Of a DNA stretch of 64,000 nucleotides, positions 36,883 to 43,168 are shown one piece after another. The notes under the pieces are model-generated. The model ran no database searches. It saw only the letters and a program-made list of their open reading frames with translations, and had not been told where the DNA came from. Made by a program: the position numbers and the translations under genes. The first letter of the stretch is position 1. Each line of letters starts with the position of its first letter. The stretch is from a virus. The DNA lies in the IMG/VR virus record IMGVR_UViG_3300007535_000003, positions 1-64,000 of that record; one strand, 5' to 3'.

Positions 36883-37266
36883 ATGAATAAAATTGAATTA
36901 ATTGGAAGAGGTACAATAATTAACATTGATGATATTAATTATTGTATTGAATCTCACAGCCATAATGACCCTGAATTAACAAGCTCAGTCTATCCCAGTA
37001 GGTACCTTTGCGTATTTGTCATTAAAGATGGGATAAAGTTTAGGATAGGATATATTAACTACAACGAACTAACCTGGTTTGATACACAAGCAAGGGAACA
37101 ACTTATAGAGCATCCTAGTGATATAAAACAAGTTACTGTTATTAATGTCTTAAATTCGGTAGAGTTTAGTGTAAAAAGACTCCACACACCTTTACATGAA
37201 TTTGATAGGCTGGATGAAGAGAACAGGGAAATGGTATTTGAAAGATTAGTTGACACTGAACTTTAA
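36883..37266 (+). CDS. Hypothetical early protein
   Basis: A 127-residue acidic protein with a beta-rich N-terminus (IELIGRGTIINIDDINYCI) and a helical acidic C-terminus. It is preceded by the AAACCACAAAA motif 10 nt before the ATG. No family recognised. Confidence 0.6.
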   Translation: MNKIELIGRGTIINIDDINYCIESHSHNDPELTSSVYPSRYLCVFVIKDGIKFRIGYINYNELTWFDTQAREQLIEHPSDIKQVTVINVLNSVEFSVKRLHTPLHEFDRLDEENREMVFERLVDTEL

Positions 37267-37277
37267 ACCACAAAACT

Positions 37278-37538
37278 ATGAAAATAATAAAAATAGTATT
37301 TAGGGTATTGTTAGTACCTATAATAATAGCAGCTGAATTAGCAATCACAGCTGTATGTGGGTGGGGTATAGGGAAACTAATCCTATACTTTACACATGTA
37401 GATGAAATAGATTTGTTAGCATGCGACAGTTCAGTCCTTGAAACTATGTACTTAGGGGTAATCATTATAGTAGCATTTGTAACAGTATGTTTACTATTAT
37501 ATATAATATACTTATTAATTAAAGAATTTATTATATAA
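37278..37538 (+). CDS. Small two-helix membrane protein
   Basis: An 86-residue protein with two transmembrane helices (about 5-28, VFRVLLVPIIIAAELAI, and 54-80, LGVIIIVAFVTVCLL). It follows a leader motif only 2 nt before the ATG. Perhaps a host-envelope modifier such as a superinfection-exclusion protein; this is a guess. Confidence 0.55.
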   Translation: MKIIKIVFRVLLVPIIIAAELAITAVCGWGIGKLILYFTHVDEIDLLACDSSVLETMYLGVIIIVAFVTVCLLLYIIYLLIKEFII

Positions 37539-37551
37539 TCAAATCAATAGT

Positions 37552-37758
37552 ATGACTAGAGAGCAAATAACATTAGTAATAAAGAAACGTGAGGATTTAT
37601 TAGAACAAAATCCTAATTTAAGGAAGGGTCAAGCATTCTACCTAATGTTAAGTACATACTTCTATCACAAAGCAATGGAAATTACAGCTACAAAATTTGA
37701 CCCATTCTATGAAGATAAGAAGATTCCCAAGTGTATTAACTATCTTTTAAATCATTAA
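37552..37758 (+). CDS. Small early protein with R/KGQ and DPFY motifs
   Basis: A 68-residue protein. 'NPNLRKGQAFYLML' and 'KFDPFYEDKKIPKCI' match a widespread small phage protein pattern (K/R-G-Q ... D-P-F-Y-x-D-x-x-I). I know the pattern, not the function. It is translated from within the early cluster without its own leader motif. Confidence 0.6.
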   Translation: MTREQITLVIKKREDLLEQNPNLRKGQAFYLMLSTYFYHKAMEITATKFDPFYEDKKIPKCINYLLNH

Positions 37759-37786
37759 ATACTATTAACTACAAAACTATAAGATT

Positions 37787-38308
37787 ATGAAGATTTACAG
37801 ATTTAAAACTAAGGAAGAACTCATGAAAGAGTTTGGTTCTAATTTTAGAACTAAAGCACGTTTTAACAGTGAAGGTGAGATGGATTACCTATTCGGTACA
37901 CCAGTGACAAAAGACTTCTATGAAGAAGTTGCAAACCAAGGTATTGCTATGATAGACAATGTAAATCCACATGCTTATCCCACCTTGTGGTCTGTCAACA
38001 ATAAAATGTTAACCTGGAACTATAAACCTAAAAGGGGGGAAATAGTTGTAATTACACATTACCACAGTGGTAATATTGAAGGTACAGTTACTAAAATATT
38101 GGAAGCAAAATGGTACAGTGATTTAATATTATGTGAAGCCTTTACTGGTGATCCAATTAGAAATTTAAGACACCTAAACAAGCCTGCTTGGTTTGAAGCA
38201 GAGTATAGACCTGCTACTGAAGAAGAGAAAGAATTCTACAGACTTGCTAAGAAAAAGGGGCGAGTTGCCATAGTAGGGCAAAGTAGTGGAAAACCACACA
38301 TCTGTTAA
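37787..38308 (+). CDS. Hypothetical early protein
   Basis: A 173-residue protein with mixed structure. KRGEIVVITHYHSGNIEGTV in the middle suggests a small beta barrel (SH3- or KOW-like); the C-terminus is basic. It is preceded by the AACTACAAAAC variant of the leader motif. No clear family. Confidence 0.55.
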   Translation: MKIYRFKTKEELMKEFGSNFRTKARFNSEGEMDYLFGTPVTKDFYEEVANQGIAMIDNVNPHAYPTLWSVNNKMLTWNYKPKRGEIVVITHYHSGNIEGTVTKILEAKWYSDLILCEAFTGDPIRNLRHLNKPAWFEAEYRPATEEEKEFYRLAKKKGRVAIVGQSSGKPHIC

Positions 38309-38363
38309 ACTAAACCACAAAGCTACAAAGTTATAAATAAGTTAAATTAAACCACAAAATAAA

Positions 38364-38606
38364 GTGATTGAAAAAGGATTAGAAAGACTTAATAATCGTA
38401 AAGCCAAGCTTCTCAGGGATAGGGAAGCAATCAGTACAGGTAGAATAGTATTTAGGAATAATAGGTTGTTAAACAACAAAAACTACAACCCATTGTTTGC
38501 AGAAGAATACAGATTCTCCCTCATCAGCTACATTGACAAGAAAGTAGTGGAAATTGATGAAGAGATTGCAAAAAGTGAAGCTCCCCAGTTAGGTATGGGG
38601 AGCTGA
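38364..38606 (+). CDS. Small helical protein
   Basis: An 80-residue charged helical protein starting at a GTG (38364) right after a leader motif. The choice of GTG is supported by the motif spacing; there is no upstream ATG in frame. Function unknown. Confidence 0.5.
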   Translation: MIEKGLERLNNRKAKLLRDREAISTGRIVFRNNRLLNNKNYNPLFAEEYRFSLISYIDKKVVEIDEEIAKSEAPQLGMGS

Positions 38607-38630
38607 TTATTAACCACAAAATATAGATGT

Positions 38631-39035
38631 ATGACATCAAAAGCATTAGTATGGTTAAATTCCAACAAAGTACAGATTGGGGATCGAGTATTATTACTAC
38701 CTGACGTACTCAAGGACAACCCTACAGAAGAATTAGCAGGACATGCTGTAGTAATTACTGGGTTAATACCTACAAAGGATTATAAGACAGCCTATGTAGA
38801 AGTAGGTAAACGTCTTCCTATTGGTGTAATAGGCTATTGCCAACCTAATTATTATAGGCTGCTTAAAGCTACTCATTACAAGGTTAAGCAAACAGGTACA
38901 AAATGGCCTAAGTCAACTAATTGGCACAAGATCACAGATTTCTTTGTGATGCTAAAAGGTTGGGAATACCAATTTGCTATCAAGGAAGATGGTTATATGA
39001 TCCCATTGCAAACCAGGAAGTGGTGGAGATTATGA
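38631..39035 (+). CDS. Hypothetical early protein
   Basis: A 134-residue basic protein with a beta-rich first half (KVQIGDRVLLLPDVL, HAVVITGLIPTKDYK). Its TGA stop overlaps the next ATG (ATGA), indicating translational coupling. Preceded by a leader motif. Function unknown. Confidence 0.55.
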   Translation: MTSKALVWLNSNKVQIGDRVLLLPDVLKDNPTEELAGHAVVITGLIPTKDYKTAYVEVGKRLPIGVIGYCQPNYYRLLKATHYKVKQTGTKWPKSTNWHKITDFFVMLKGWEYQFAIKEDGYMIPLQTRKWWRL

Positions 39036-39361
39036 TAAGTAGGTGGCAAATATCCGGCAAGACCTTGGATAATAAGCTACTAGTCTCGTTTTTAAAGAAA
39101 GAGAGTTTATTAAATAGGTTTATTGATCTAACATACTTCTTTGCTTCTAAAACATCTAAGTTAAAAGCATCAAAGAGTGACCCATTTACGAGTACTAACA
39201 GCCCATTAAATATAAACGGGGATCTAAATGCTATATCACAAGCATTTCCATGGGCAGCATCAATCGAAAGGGAACTATTCTGGTGTTCTATTGACAAAAA
39301 GTACAGAAAGTATGTAAAAACTAAAAAAAGGGAGGCTAAATATGAAAACCAGGTTAGATAG
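39032..39361 (+). CDS. Small early protein with F-x-W motif
   Basis: I take the ATG at 39032, which overlaps the preceding stop by 4 nt (ATGA), rather than a longer frame that starts inside the upstream gene. The 109-residue protein has ISQAFPWAASIERELFWCSID, which resembles the common phage pattern 'I-x-x-A-F-x-W ... G-x-x-F-W-x-x-I'. Proteins with this pattern are widespread but uncharacterised. Confidence 0.6.
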   Translation: MISRWQISGKTLDNKLLVSFLKKESLLNRFIDLTYFFASKTSKLKASKSDPFTSTNSPLNINGDLNAISQAFPWAASIERELFWCSIDKKYRKYVKTKKREAKYENQVR

Positions 39362-39524
39362 AGCTAAAACTAGGCTTTCAGGTCAGCTGAATAGGCCTAA
39401 GTCCAAAAATATGCGAACTCGTGGAAAGAAAGTAATTGATAAGCGAGTACCAAGGGATGAAGAGCGTATAGTTGAACTGCAACAACGGATTAGCAGGCTA
39501 AAACGAGAGCAACATACGCAGTAG
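39342..39524 (+). CDS. Small basic protein
   Basis: A 60-residue, strongly basic protein (RLDRAKTRLSGQLNRPK, then QQRISRLKREQ) overlapping the previous gene by 20 nt. It may bind RNA or DNA, judging only from charge. No family. Confidence 0.45.
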   Translation: MKTRLDRAKTRLSGQLNRPKSKNMRTRGKKVIDKRVPRDEERIVELQQRISRLKREQHTQ

Positions 39525-39957
39525 AACCACAAACAACAGAACTGTAGTAACCCATGTAGGATTAAGCCAGATGGTTGCTGCACAAACAGTAGGTCTTTAA
39601 ATAAAACTATACAGACAACACCATAAATAGTTGTCACCCCAAAGAAAGGGTATGAATGCTGAAGTACAGCTGATACAGCTCTTTCCCTACTGTTTTCCAA
39701 TAACAGGTATTTTTTTGAGGACTTTTGTCCACCAGATTATAACAAATAGTTTAAATACCGTAATTATGAGAGTACTTAAGCCACCTTAATTAACAACAAC
39801 TAAAATTTATTTATTATTATTTTAGAGATTAAATTATTAAAACTAAACAGTTAAATTATTAAAACTAAACAGGTAGATCTATTCTGACAGATACGCGCTC
39901 ATTGAGGGTGGGATCTACCTGTTTATCTTATACAATAAACCACAAAAATTAAGTAAG
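39525..39957 (+). other. 433-bp gap with direct repeats and a long hairpin
   Basis: I see no gene. It contains a 22-bp direct repeat of TTAAATTATTAAAACTAAAC (39,832-39,853 and 39,851-39,873 region) feeding directly into a hairpin with 13-bp arms, AAACAGGTAGATC (39,867-39,879) and GATCTACCTGTTT (39,912-39,924). A short AGCTG-ATA-CAGCT stem lies near 39,677. This may be a terminator or a replication or recombination signal. Confidence 0.5.
39867..39924 (+). terminator. 13-bp perfect inverted repeat with 32-nt loop
   Basis: The arms AAACAGGTAGATC and GATCTACCTGTTT pair perfectly. No long T-run follows (TATCTTATAC), so it may be a structured leader of the methyltransferase-like gene rather than a terminator. 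Confidence 0.55.
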
Positions 39958-40578
39958 ATGAAAAAAAACTTTAACAAAGAAATAGACATACTTAGACAGC
40001 TTCTCATATATAAGGAAAACTGTCAGTACGAAATGAGCTTAAGACAGCCGATAGGTGACGGACCTATGGCGCTTGTAAGTAGAGCCAGGTATGTTACAGG
40101 GTATATGTCTACAAGGTGGTTTGATCTATTTGACATATACAAAGAGTTACAACTAACAGTTGGTTGGAATTTAAGTGATTTATTAAGTAAAAGCATAATT
40201 GACTTAGGATGTGGAACAGGATTACTTGTAGACTTATTCAGCATAATATTTAAGAAAACTTATGGAATAGAAGCTGATTGGAATCTTTGTAAGATAGCTA
40301 CAATAATGAGGCCTCATCTAGAAATATACAATGGATATGTACAGGAAAGAGTAGACTTAATACTCAGGTTAGATCCTGACATTATTTATGCTTTTAATAT
40401 CACAGGTGAACCAAGAGAAACATTTGATGAGTTATTCAGGAAGATGCGCAAGGGACAAGTATTTGTACATCTAGGGGGCTCAACAGAGATAGAAGAGTTA
40501 ATAGATGAACACAAGTTTAATACATCTAACAAAGAGGAAGATAGGCAATCAGCCAGAGTACTGATAGCTATTAAATAA
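39958..40578 (+). CDS. SAM-dependent methyltransferase-like protein
   Basis: A 206-residue protein with motif I IIDLGCGTGLLVDLF (about 80-94), GIEADW at the second strand, DPDIIYAFNITGEP and KMRKGQVFVHLGG near the fourth and fifth strands. This is the layout of class I methyltransferases. The substrate is unknown. It follows the leader motif 10 nt before the ATG and stands before the RNA gene cluster, so RNA is one possible substrate. Confidence 0.75.
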   Translation: MKKNFNKEIDILRQLLIYKENCQYEMSLRQPIGDGPMALVSRARYVTGYMSTRWFDLFDIYKELQLTVGWNLSDLLSKSIIDLGCGTGLLVDLFSIIFKKTYGIEADWNLCKIATIMRPHLEIYNGYVQERVDLILRLDPDIIYAFNITGEPRETFDELFRKMRKGQVFVHLGGSTEIEELIDEHKFNTSNKEEDRQSARVLIAIK

Positions 40579-40596
40579 AACCACAAAATTAAAAAT

Positions 40597-40725
40597 ATGG
40601 ATTGGGAACAATCAAGAGACGAAGATAGAGAATTTGATCCTAATGATGGACAAGATATCTACGGATGCATACTAGGAGCAATTATGTGGATAGCACTAAT
40701 AGCACTAGCGATTTTCTGTAGATAA
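40597..40725 (+). CDS. 42-residue membrane peptide
   Basis: The ATG at 40597 reads MDWEQSRDEDREFDPNDGQD and a single transmembrane helix follows. It is preceded by the leader motif and its stop abuts the next copy. The acidic head and single helix are typical of small phage membrane proteins. Confidence 0.55.
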   Translation: MDWEQSRDEDREFDPNDGQDIYGCILGAIMWIALIALAIFCR

Positions 40726-40756
40726 ACCACAAAAATGAAATTGTTAAAAATATAGA

Positions 40757-40835
40757 GAGATCTTGGAGCCCAATCAGGGCTATCGGCGACGACACGGTGG
40801 TAACCAGCCCATACAGCAGTCGTACTTCAGGTCTC
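40757..40835 (+). ncRNA. Folded 79-nt RNA element, unassigned
   Basis: GAGATCT (40,757-40,763) pairs with AGGTCTC (40,829-40,835). Inside lie AGCCC-AATCA-GGGCT and ACGAC-GTCGT enclosing GGT-GGTA-ACC. This gives a closed multi-branched fold of tRNA size, but no T-loop sequence (TTCRA) and no 7-nt anticodon loop are present. It stands between a six-codon frame with its own leader motif (MKLLKI, 40,735-40,755) and a tRNA-like gene. It could be a small RNA or a degenerate tRNA. Confidence 0.5.
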
Positions 40836-40845
40836 CCTAACTTAT

Positions 40846-40965
40846 GGTCCGTTCGTCTAGTGGTAGGACGCCGAGCTGTTAATACTTTATACATGCACTA
40901 GCTATGTTAGAGTATCAACCATGGTTTGCCCCACGGAAACGGAGGTTCGACTCCTCCACGGACTG
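40846..40965 (+). tRNA. tRNA-like gene with interrupted anticodon arm (Asn GUU if read directly)
   Basis: The acceptor GGTCCGT pairs perfectly with ACGGACT (40,958-40,964) with discriminator G. The D-arm is GTC-TAGTGGTAG-GAC and the T-arm GGAGG-TTCGACT-CCTCC. After CCGAG-CTGTTAA, where the Asn anticodon GTT would lie, an extra segment of about 50 nt forms a hairpin (GTTAATACTTTA with TTAGAGTATCAAC). CACGG then closes the anticodon stem with one A-A mismatch. Without removal of the insert a normal anticodon arm cannot form. Confidence 0.65.
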
Positions 40966-40970
40966 CTGTT

Positions 40971-41163
40971 AGCCATATAGCTCAAAAGTGTTACACTCAA
41001 GTTCCTAGGAATCGGCTGTAACCCCCAAGGATATGCAGAGGAGAATGGAACTTATTTGGACTTAAAATCCAATCCATTCTAGGCCACCTCACGCAGAGTC
41101 CGAGTAGCGGAAGAGCCCCTAATAAATTATAGGGAGATCTGGGTTCGAGTCCCAGTATGGCTA
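40971..41163 (+). tRNA. tRNA-like gene with a ~125-nt insertion in the D-arm
   Basis: The acceptor AGCCATA pairs perfectly with TATGGCT (41,156-41,162), discriminator A; T-arm CTGGG-TTCGAGT-CCCAG. The D-stem strands GCTC (40,980-40,983) and GAGC (41,113-41,116) are split by a structured insert with GTTACA/TGTAAC and GAATGGA/TCCATTC stems. The insert includes TTGGA-CTTAAAA-TCCAA, which looks like a Leu(UAA) anticodon arm. The outer tRNA's anticodon arm CCCTA-ATAAATTA-TAGGG has an eight-nucleotide loop, so its identity is unclear. Confidence 0.55.
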
Positions 41164-41198
41164 CTATTTTTATTTACAAACCACAAAAATTAAATATT

Positions 41199-41366
41199 AT
41201 GTCAGCATTAATTGCATTCCTTGTAACAATGGCATTCCTAAGTTTAATGGGCTATGCCTTATTACCTTACGGGACTAAGGAGGAAGCCTCAACGAGAAAA
41301 GTAGTAGGTATTGTAGCAATTTTAGCTACAGTAGTAATACTAATATTAACTTTAATAATATCCTAA
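41199..41366 (+). CDS. 55-residue membrane protein with two helices
   Basis: The start at 41199 (MSALIAFLVTMAFLSL) follows the leader motif; an in-frame start upstream would lie inside the tRNA-like gene. Two transmembrane helices surround a short polar turn (GTKEEASTRK). The last gene with the AAACCACAAAA leader. Confidence 0.55.
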   Translation: MSALIAFLVTMAFLSLMGYALLPYGTKEEASTRKVVGIVAILATVVILILTLIIS

Positions 41367-41369
41367 AGT

Positions 41370-41627
41370 ATGGAAAAACGTTATGCCCTTAACAGGGGAG
41401 ACATCTTAGTCTTACTGTTAAATGGGAAGAAAAAGACATTTAGGGTCTTATCCTCAAAAGATAGCATGGGAAAAGACGCCGACAGTAGTAATAAGAAAGA
41501 GCCTTTGGATCTCAATATAAGTAGCGAGCTATTCAAAGAGATCGAAAAGAAACTGCCTGAAGTATTTTTTAAGAAAATCCGATGGAAATCTAACTCAGTA
41601 AGATTATTAAGCGTTAAAAGGAGCTAA
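41370..41627 (+). CDS. Small basic hypothetical protein
   Basis: An 85-residue basic protein (YALNRGDILVLLLNGKKKTFRV) with a beta-type first half and a helical end. A 3-nt gap separates it from each neighbour. Function unknown. Confidence 0.5.
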   Translation: MEKRYALNRGDILVLLLNGKKKTFRVLSSKDSMGKDADSSNKKEPLDLNISSELFKEIEKKLPEVFFKKIRWKSNSVRLLSVKRS

Positions 41628-41630
41628 GAC

Positions 41631-42074
41631 ATGTGGAAATCTAACTCAAAGCAAAGCAAAGACAAAATAAGTAAGGGCAGTTTAGTAATTATTGACATGC
41701 CCGACTTTATTGGAGAATATGTACCTTCAATAAGTAAGGTAGCGTGTAGCTACAAAGAAAAGATGCTACATTTCTCTAATGTTAGCAATGCTTTTGGTAG
41801 CTTATTTGGTGAAGAACACCATTTAATAGAAGTACCAAGAGCAGTCATACTCTATAACAAGACACATTTTCTTAAGAGTGTATTAGAGCTATCTGAAGCA
41901 TATAAAGAAGATAGCTTAGATTCTTTATTCTTTTACGGTCGTAAAATAGTACTACCAGTCCATGAGGGATACTTAATGCCGGTAAGTAAAATAAAGGATC
42001 CACACAAAAGAGGACTATGTTATAGAGAATGGGAAATGTTAAAGACTAAGGGATATAGTAACCTTATAACCTAA
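41631..42074 (+). CDS. Hypothetical protein upstream of the tmRNA gene
   Basis: A 147-residue protein (ISKGSLVIIDMPDFIGEYV) with mixed structure and a basic C-terminus. The stop lies just before the proposed acceptor piece of the tmRNA, which may therefore be cut out of the same transcript. No family. Confidence 0.5.
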   Translation: MWKSNSKQSKDKISKGSLVIIDMPDFIGEYVPSISKVACSYKEKMLHFSNVSNAFGSLFGEEHHLIEVPRAVILYNKTHFLKSVLELSEAYKEDSLDSLFFYGRKIVLPVHEGYLMPVSKIKDPHKRGLCYREWEMLKTKGYSNLIT

Positions 42075-42135
42075 CTTAACTAACAAACGATTTACTTACG
42101 CTGCTAGCTAGGGCTTTAGCGGACTCGGGTTCGAT

Positions 42136-42756
42136 CAAAAGGTCGAAGTTAAACTGGGTGAATTCAGGGAAACCTAAGTCACAATGATAAGGCAACCCTG
42201 AGCCAAGCCCTTAAGAGGGAAGGTGCAGAGACTACCTGAATACAGGCTAGAGCGCCCAGCACTTAAAAGTGAAGAGATAGTCCGATACTCCTGAGAAATT
42301 AGGAGAAGAAGCGAGATGTAAATTCTTGACGTTTTGATAAGGTTTCTTTTGTATATTTACCATTACGAGGTGTTATACTCTTCAATTCGTTAAGTATCAT
42401 ATCTATACGTCTACGCTTCTTGGGATGTCTGGAATTTATGTAAGATAGTACGTTTATACATTTAGGTAAATAAGTATACCTCAGCTCATAATTAGTAAAA
42501 TCACCTGATTTTTTAGTACAAATGAATCCATTATGACCTGTTTCAAGTTTAATAAATTTTTCTATTTCCACAAGTAGGTCATATTCGTTATTACTAAAAG
42601 AAATAACAGGTGATCTTTCGCAATTCTTATGTAAACGTAAAAATGTTATCGTGCCGTCAGCATCAAAGAAACCTGTAATATATTCCCAACCCATATTTTT
42701 ATTGAATATACGGACGCAGGTTTGAAATGTTACTGTTCCAGATGTTTTAACTATTG
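42136..42756 (+). mobile_element. Group I intron in the tmRNA T-loop
   Basis: The core has recognisable pairing elements: AATTCAGGGAAACC, CAACCCTGAGCC, GTGCAGAGACTA and AAGAGATAGTCC. P1 is TTCGAT (exon, 42,130-42,135) with GTCGAA (42,142-42,147), ending in the conserved U-G pair at the 5' splice site. The intron ends in G (42,756). Ligation restores a 7-nt T-loop, TTCGATT. Group I introns in tmRNA T-loops are known in some bacterial genomes; here the host gene is also permuted and viral. Confidence 0.88.
42299..42694 (-). CDS. LAGLIDADG homing endonuclease, antisense within the intron
   Basis: A 131-residue protein with one dodecapeptide motif (YITGFFDADGTI, residues 5-16), so it probably acts as a homodimer. 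A positively charged C-terminus (RHPKKRRRIDM) follows. It lies fully inside the group I intron, but on the opposite strand to the tmRNA. Its product would cut intronless tmRNA genes and drive spread of the intron. It needs its own minus-strand promoter, since all neighbouring transcription is plus. Confidence 0.85.
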   Translation of the reverse strand: MGWEYITGFFDADGTITFLRLHKNCERSPVISFSNNEYDLLVEIEKFIKLETGHNGFICTKKSGDFTNYELRYTYLPKCINVLSYINSRHPKKRRRIDMILNELKSITPRNGKYTKETLSKRQEFTSRFFS

Positions 42757-42789
42757 TCCCGAAGGCTCCACTTATCTAAACACTGTATT

Positions 42790-42930
42790 ATGAAAGCATT
42801 AAAACTACCACGGAAGGAGAAAAAGAGACGTAAGAAGGAGATACAAAAGTATCTAAGAAATGTTCTTAAGGTAGAAGCTAATACTAAAAACATCCGATTA
42901 TCGGAAATAGGATACAGGCTAGTAAAATAG
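42790..42930 (+). CDS. 46-residue basic protein between the tmRNA pieces
   Basis: The ATG at 42790 gives MKALKLPRKEKKRRKKEIQK and ends at a TAG at 42930. Over a third of the residues are Lys or Arg in the N-terminal half. It sits between the acceptor and coding parts of the tmRNA gene. It could be a small RNA-binding protein or a chance frame; the position is notable. Confidence 0.4.
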   Translation: MKALKLPRKEKKRRKKEIQKYLRNVLKVEANTKNIRLSEIGYRLVK

Positions 42931-42933
42931 CCC

Positions 42934-43026
42934 GTTGCCAATGATAGCAGTAGGGCAGGTGAGGAGAAAATATTATAATTTCACGGAGGTTGGTAACTCA
43001 GGTAGCCCCTGGGGTGTAACCTGCCC
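42934..43026 (+). ncRNA. Predicted pseudoknot between the tmRNA pieces
   Basis: GTTGCCAAT (42,934-42,942) pairs with GTTGGTAAC (42,989-42,997), and GGGCAGGT (42,953-42,960) pairs with ACCTGCCC (43,019-43,026); the two helices interleave. GTGA/TCAC and CAGG/CCTG form smaller stems. It ends 24 nt before the coding piece. It may guide processing of the permuted precursor. Confidence 0.55.
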
Positions 43027-43168
43027 TTTGTTTTCAACGTTAAAAATATGGGGCCTAATTGGTTTTGACGTTATGGTACCCAGTTAGCACGAAAGGTGTA
43101 AGTAATTTTTAAATGGCGAATCTGAAATGATGCAATTGCTTAGAGCAGCTGCTTAATCGGTGAGTCTT

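Larger units (their letters stand above)
36861..41190 (+). repeat. Recurrent AAACCACAAAA leader motif (about ten copies)
   Basis: The motif, or a one-base variant, precedes most early genes. Copies lie near 36,862, 37,265, 37,767 (AACTACAAAAC), 38,312, 38,349, 38,611, 39,523, 39,938, 40,577, 40,724 and 41,178. In most cases it sits 1-25 nt before the start codon. It is nearly absent elsewhere in the window. The phage genes lack Shine-Dalgarno sites, as expected for Bacteroidota hosts, so this may be a phage translation-initiation leader or part of a repeated early promoter. Confidence 0.75.
42099..43168 (+). ncRNA. ssrA: Circularly permuted two-piece tmRNA gene
   Basis: The coding piece starts at 43,050 with GGGGCCT and TGGTTTTGAC, and carries a tag frame GGC GAA ... 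GCA GCT GCT TAA (43,115-43,156). The acceptor piece lies upstream. TCGGG-TTCGAT (42,125-42,135) and TCCCGA-AGGCTCC-A (42,757-42,770) form the T-arm and the 3' acceptor strand. GGGGCCT pairs with AGGCTCC over 7 bp, including G3-U70, the alanine identity pair, with A73. AGTTAGCA (43,082-43,089) pairs with TGCTAGCT (42,102-42,109), flanked by CCC/GGG, giving helix P2. CCA is not encoded. tmRNA rescues stalled ribosomes. Confidence 0.85.

Noticed and set aside
38921-39031. Longer N-terminus of the small F-x-W gene
   Set aside because: It overlaps the preceding gene by over 100 nt; the ATGA overlap at 39,032 is the natural start.
40757-40835. A further tRNA gene
   Set aside because: The closing stem and size fit, but there is no T-loop consensus and no 7-nt anticodon loop.
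42934-43026. HDV-like self-cleaving ribozyme
   Set aside because: The two main helices are interleaved as in HDV ribozymes, but the 3-bp P3 next to P1 and the catalytic C in the last joining strand are not in place.
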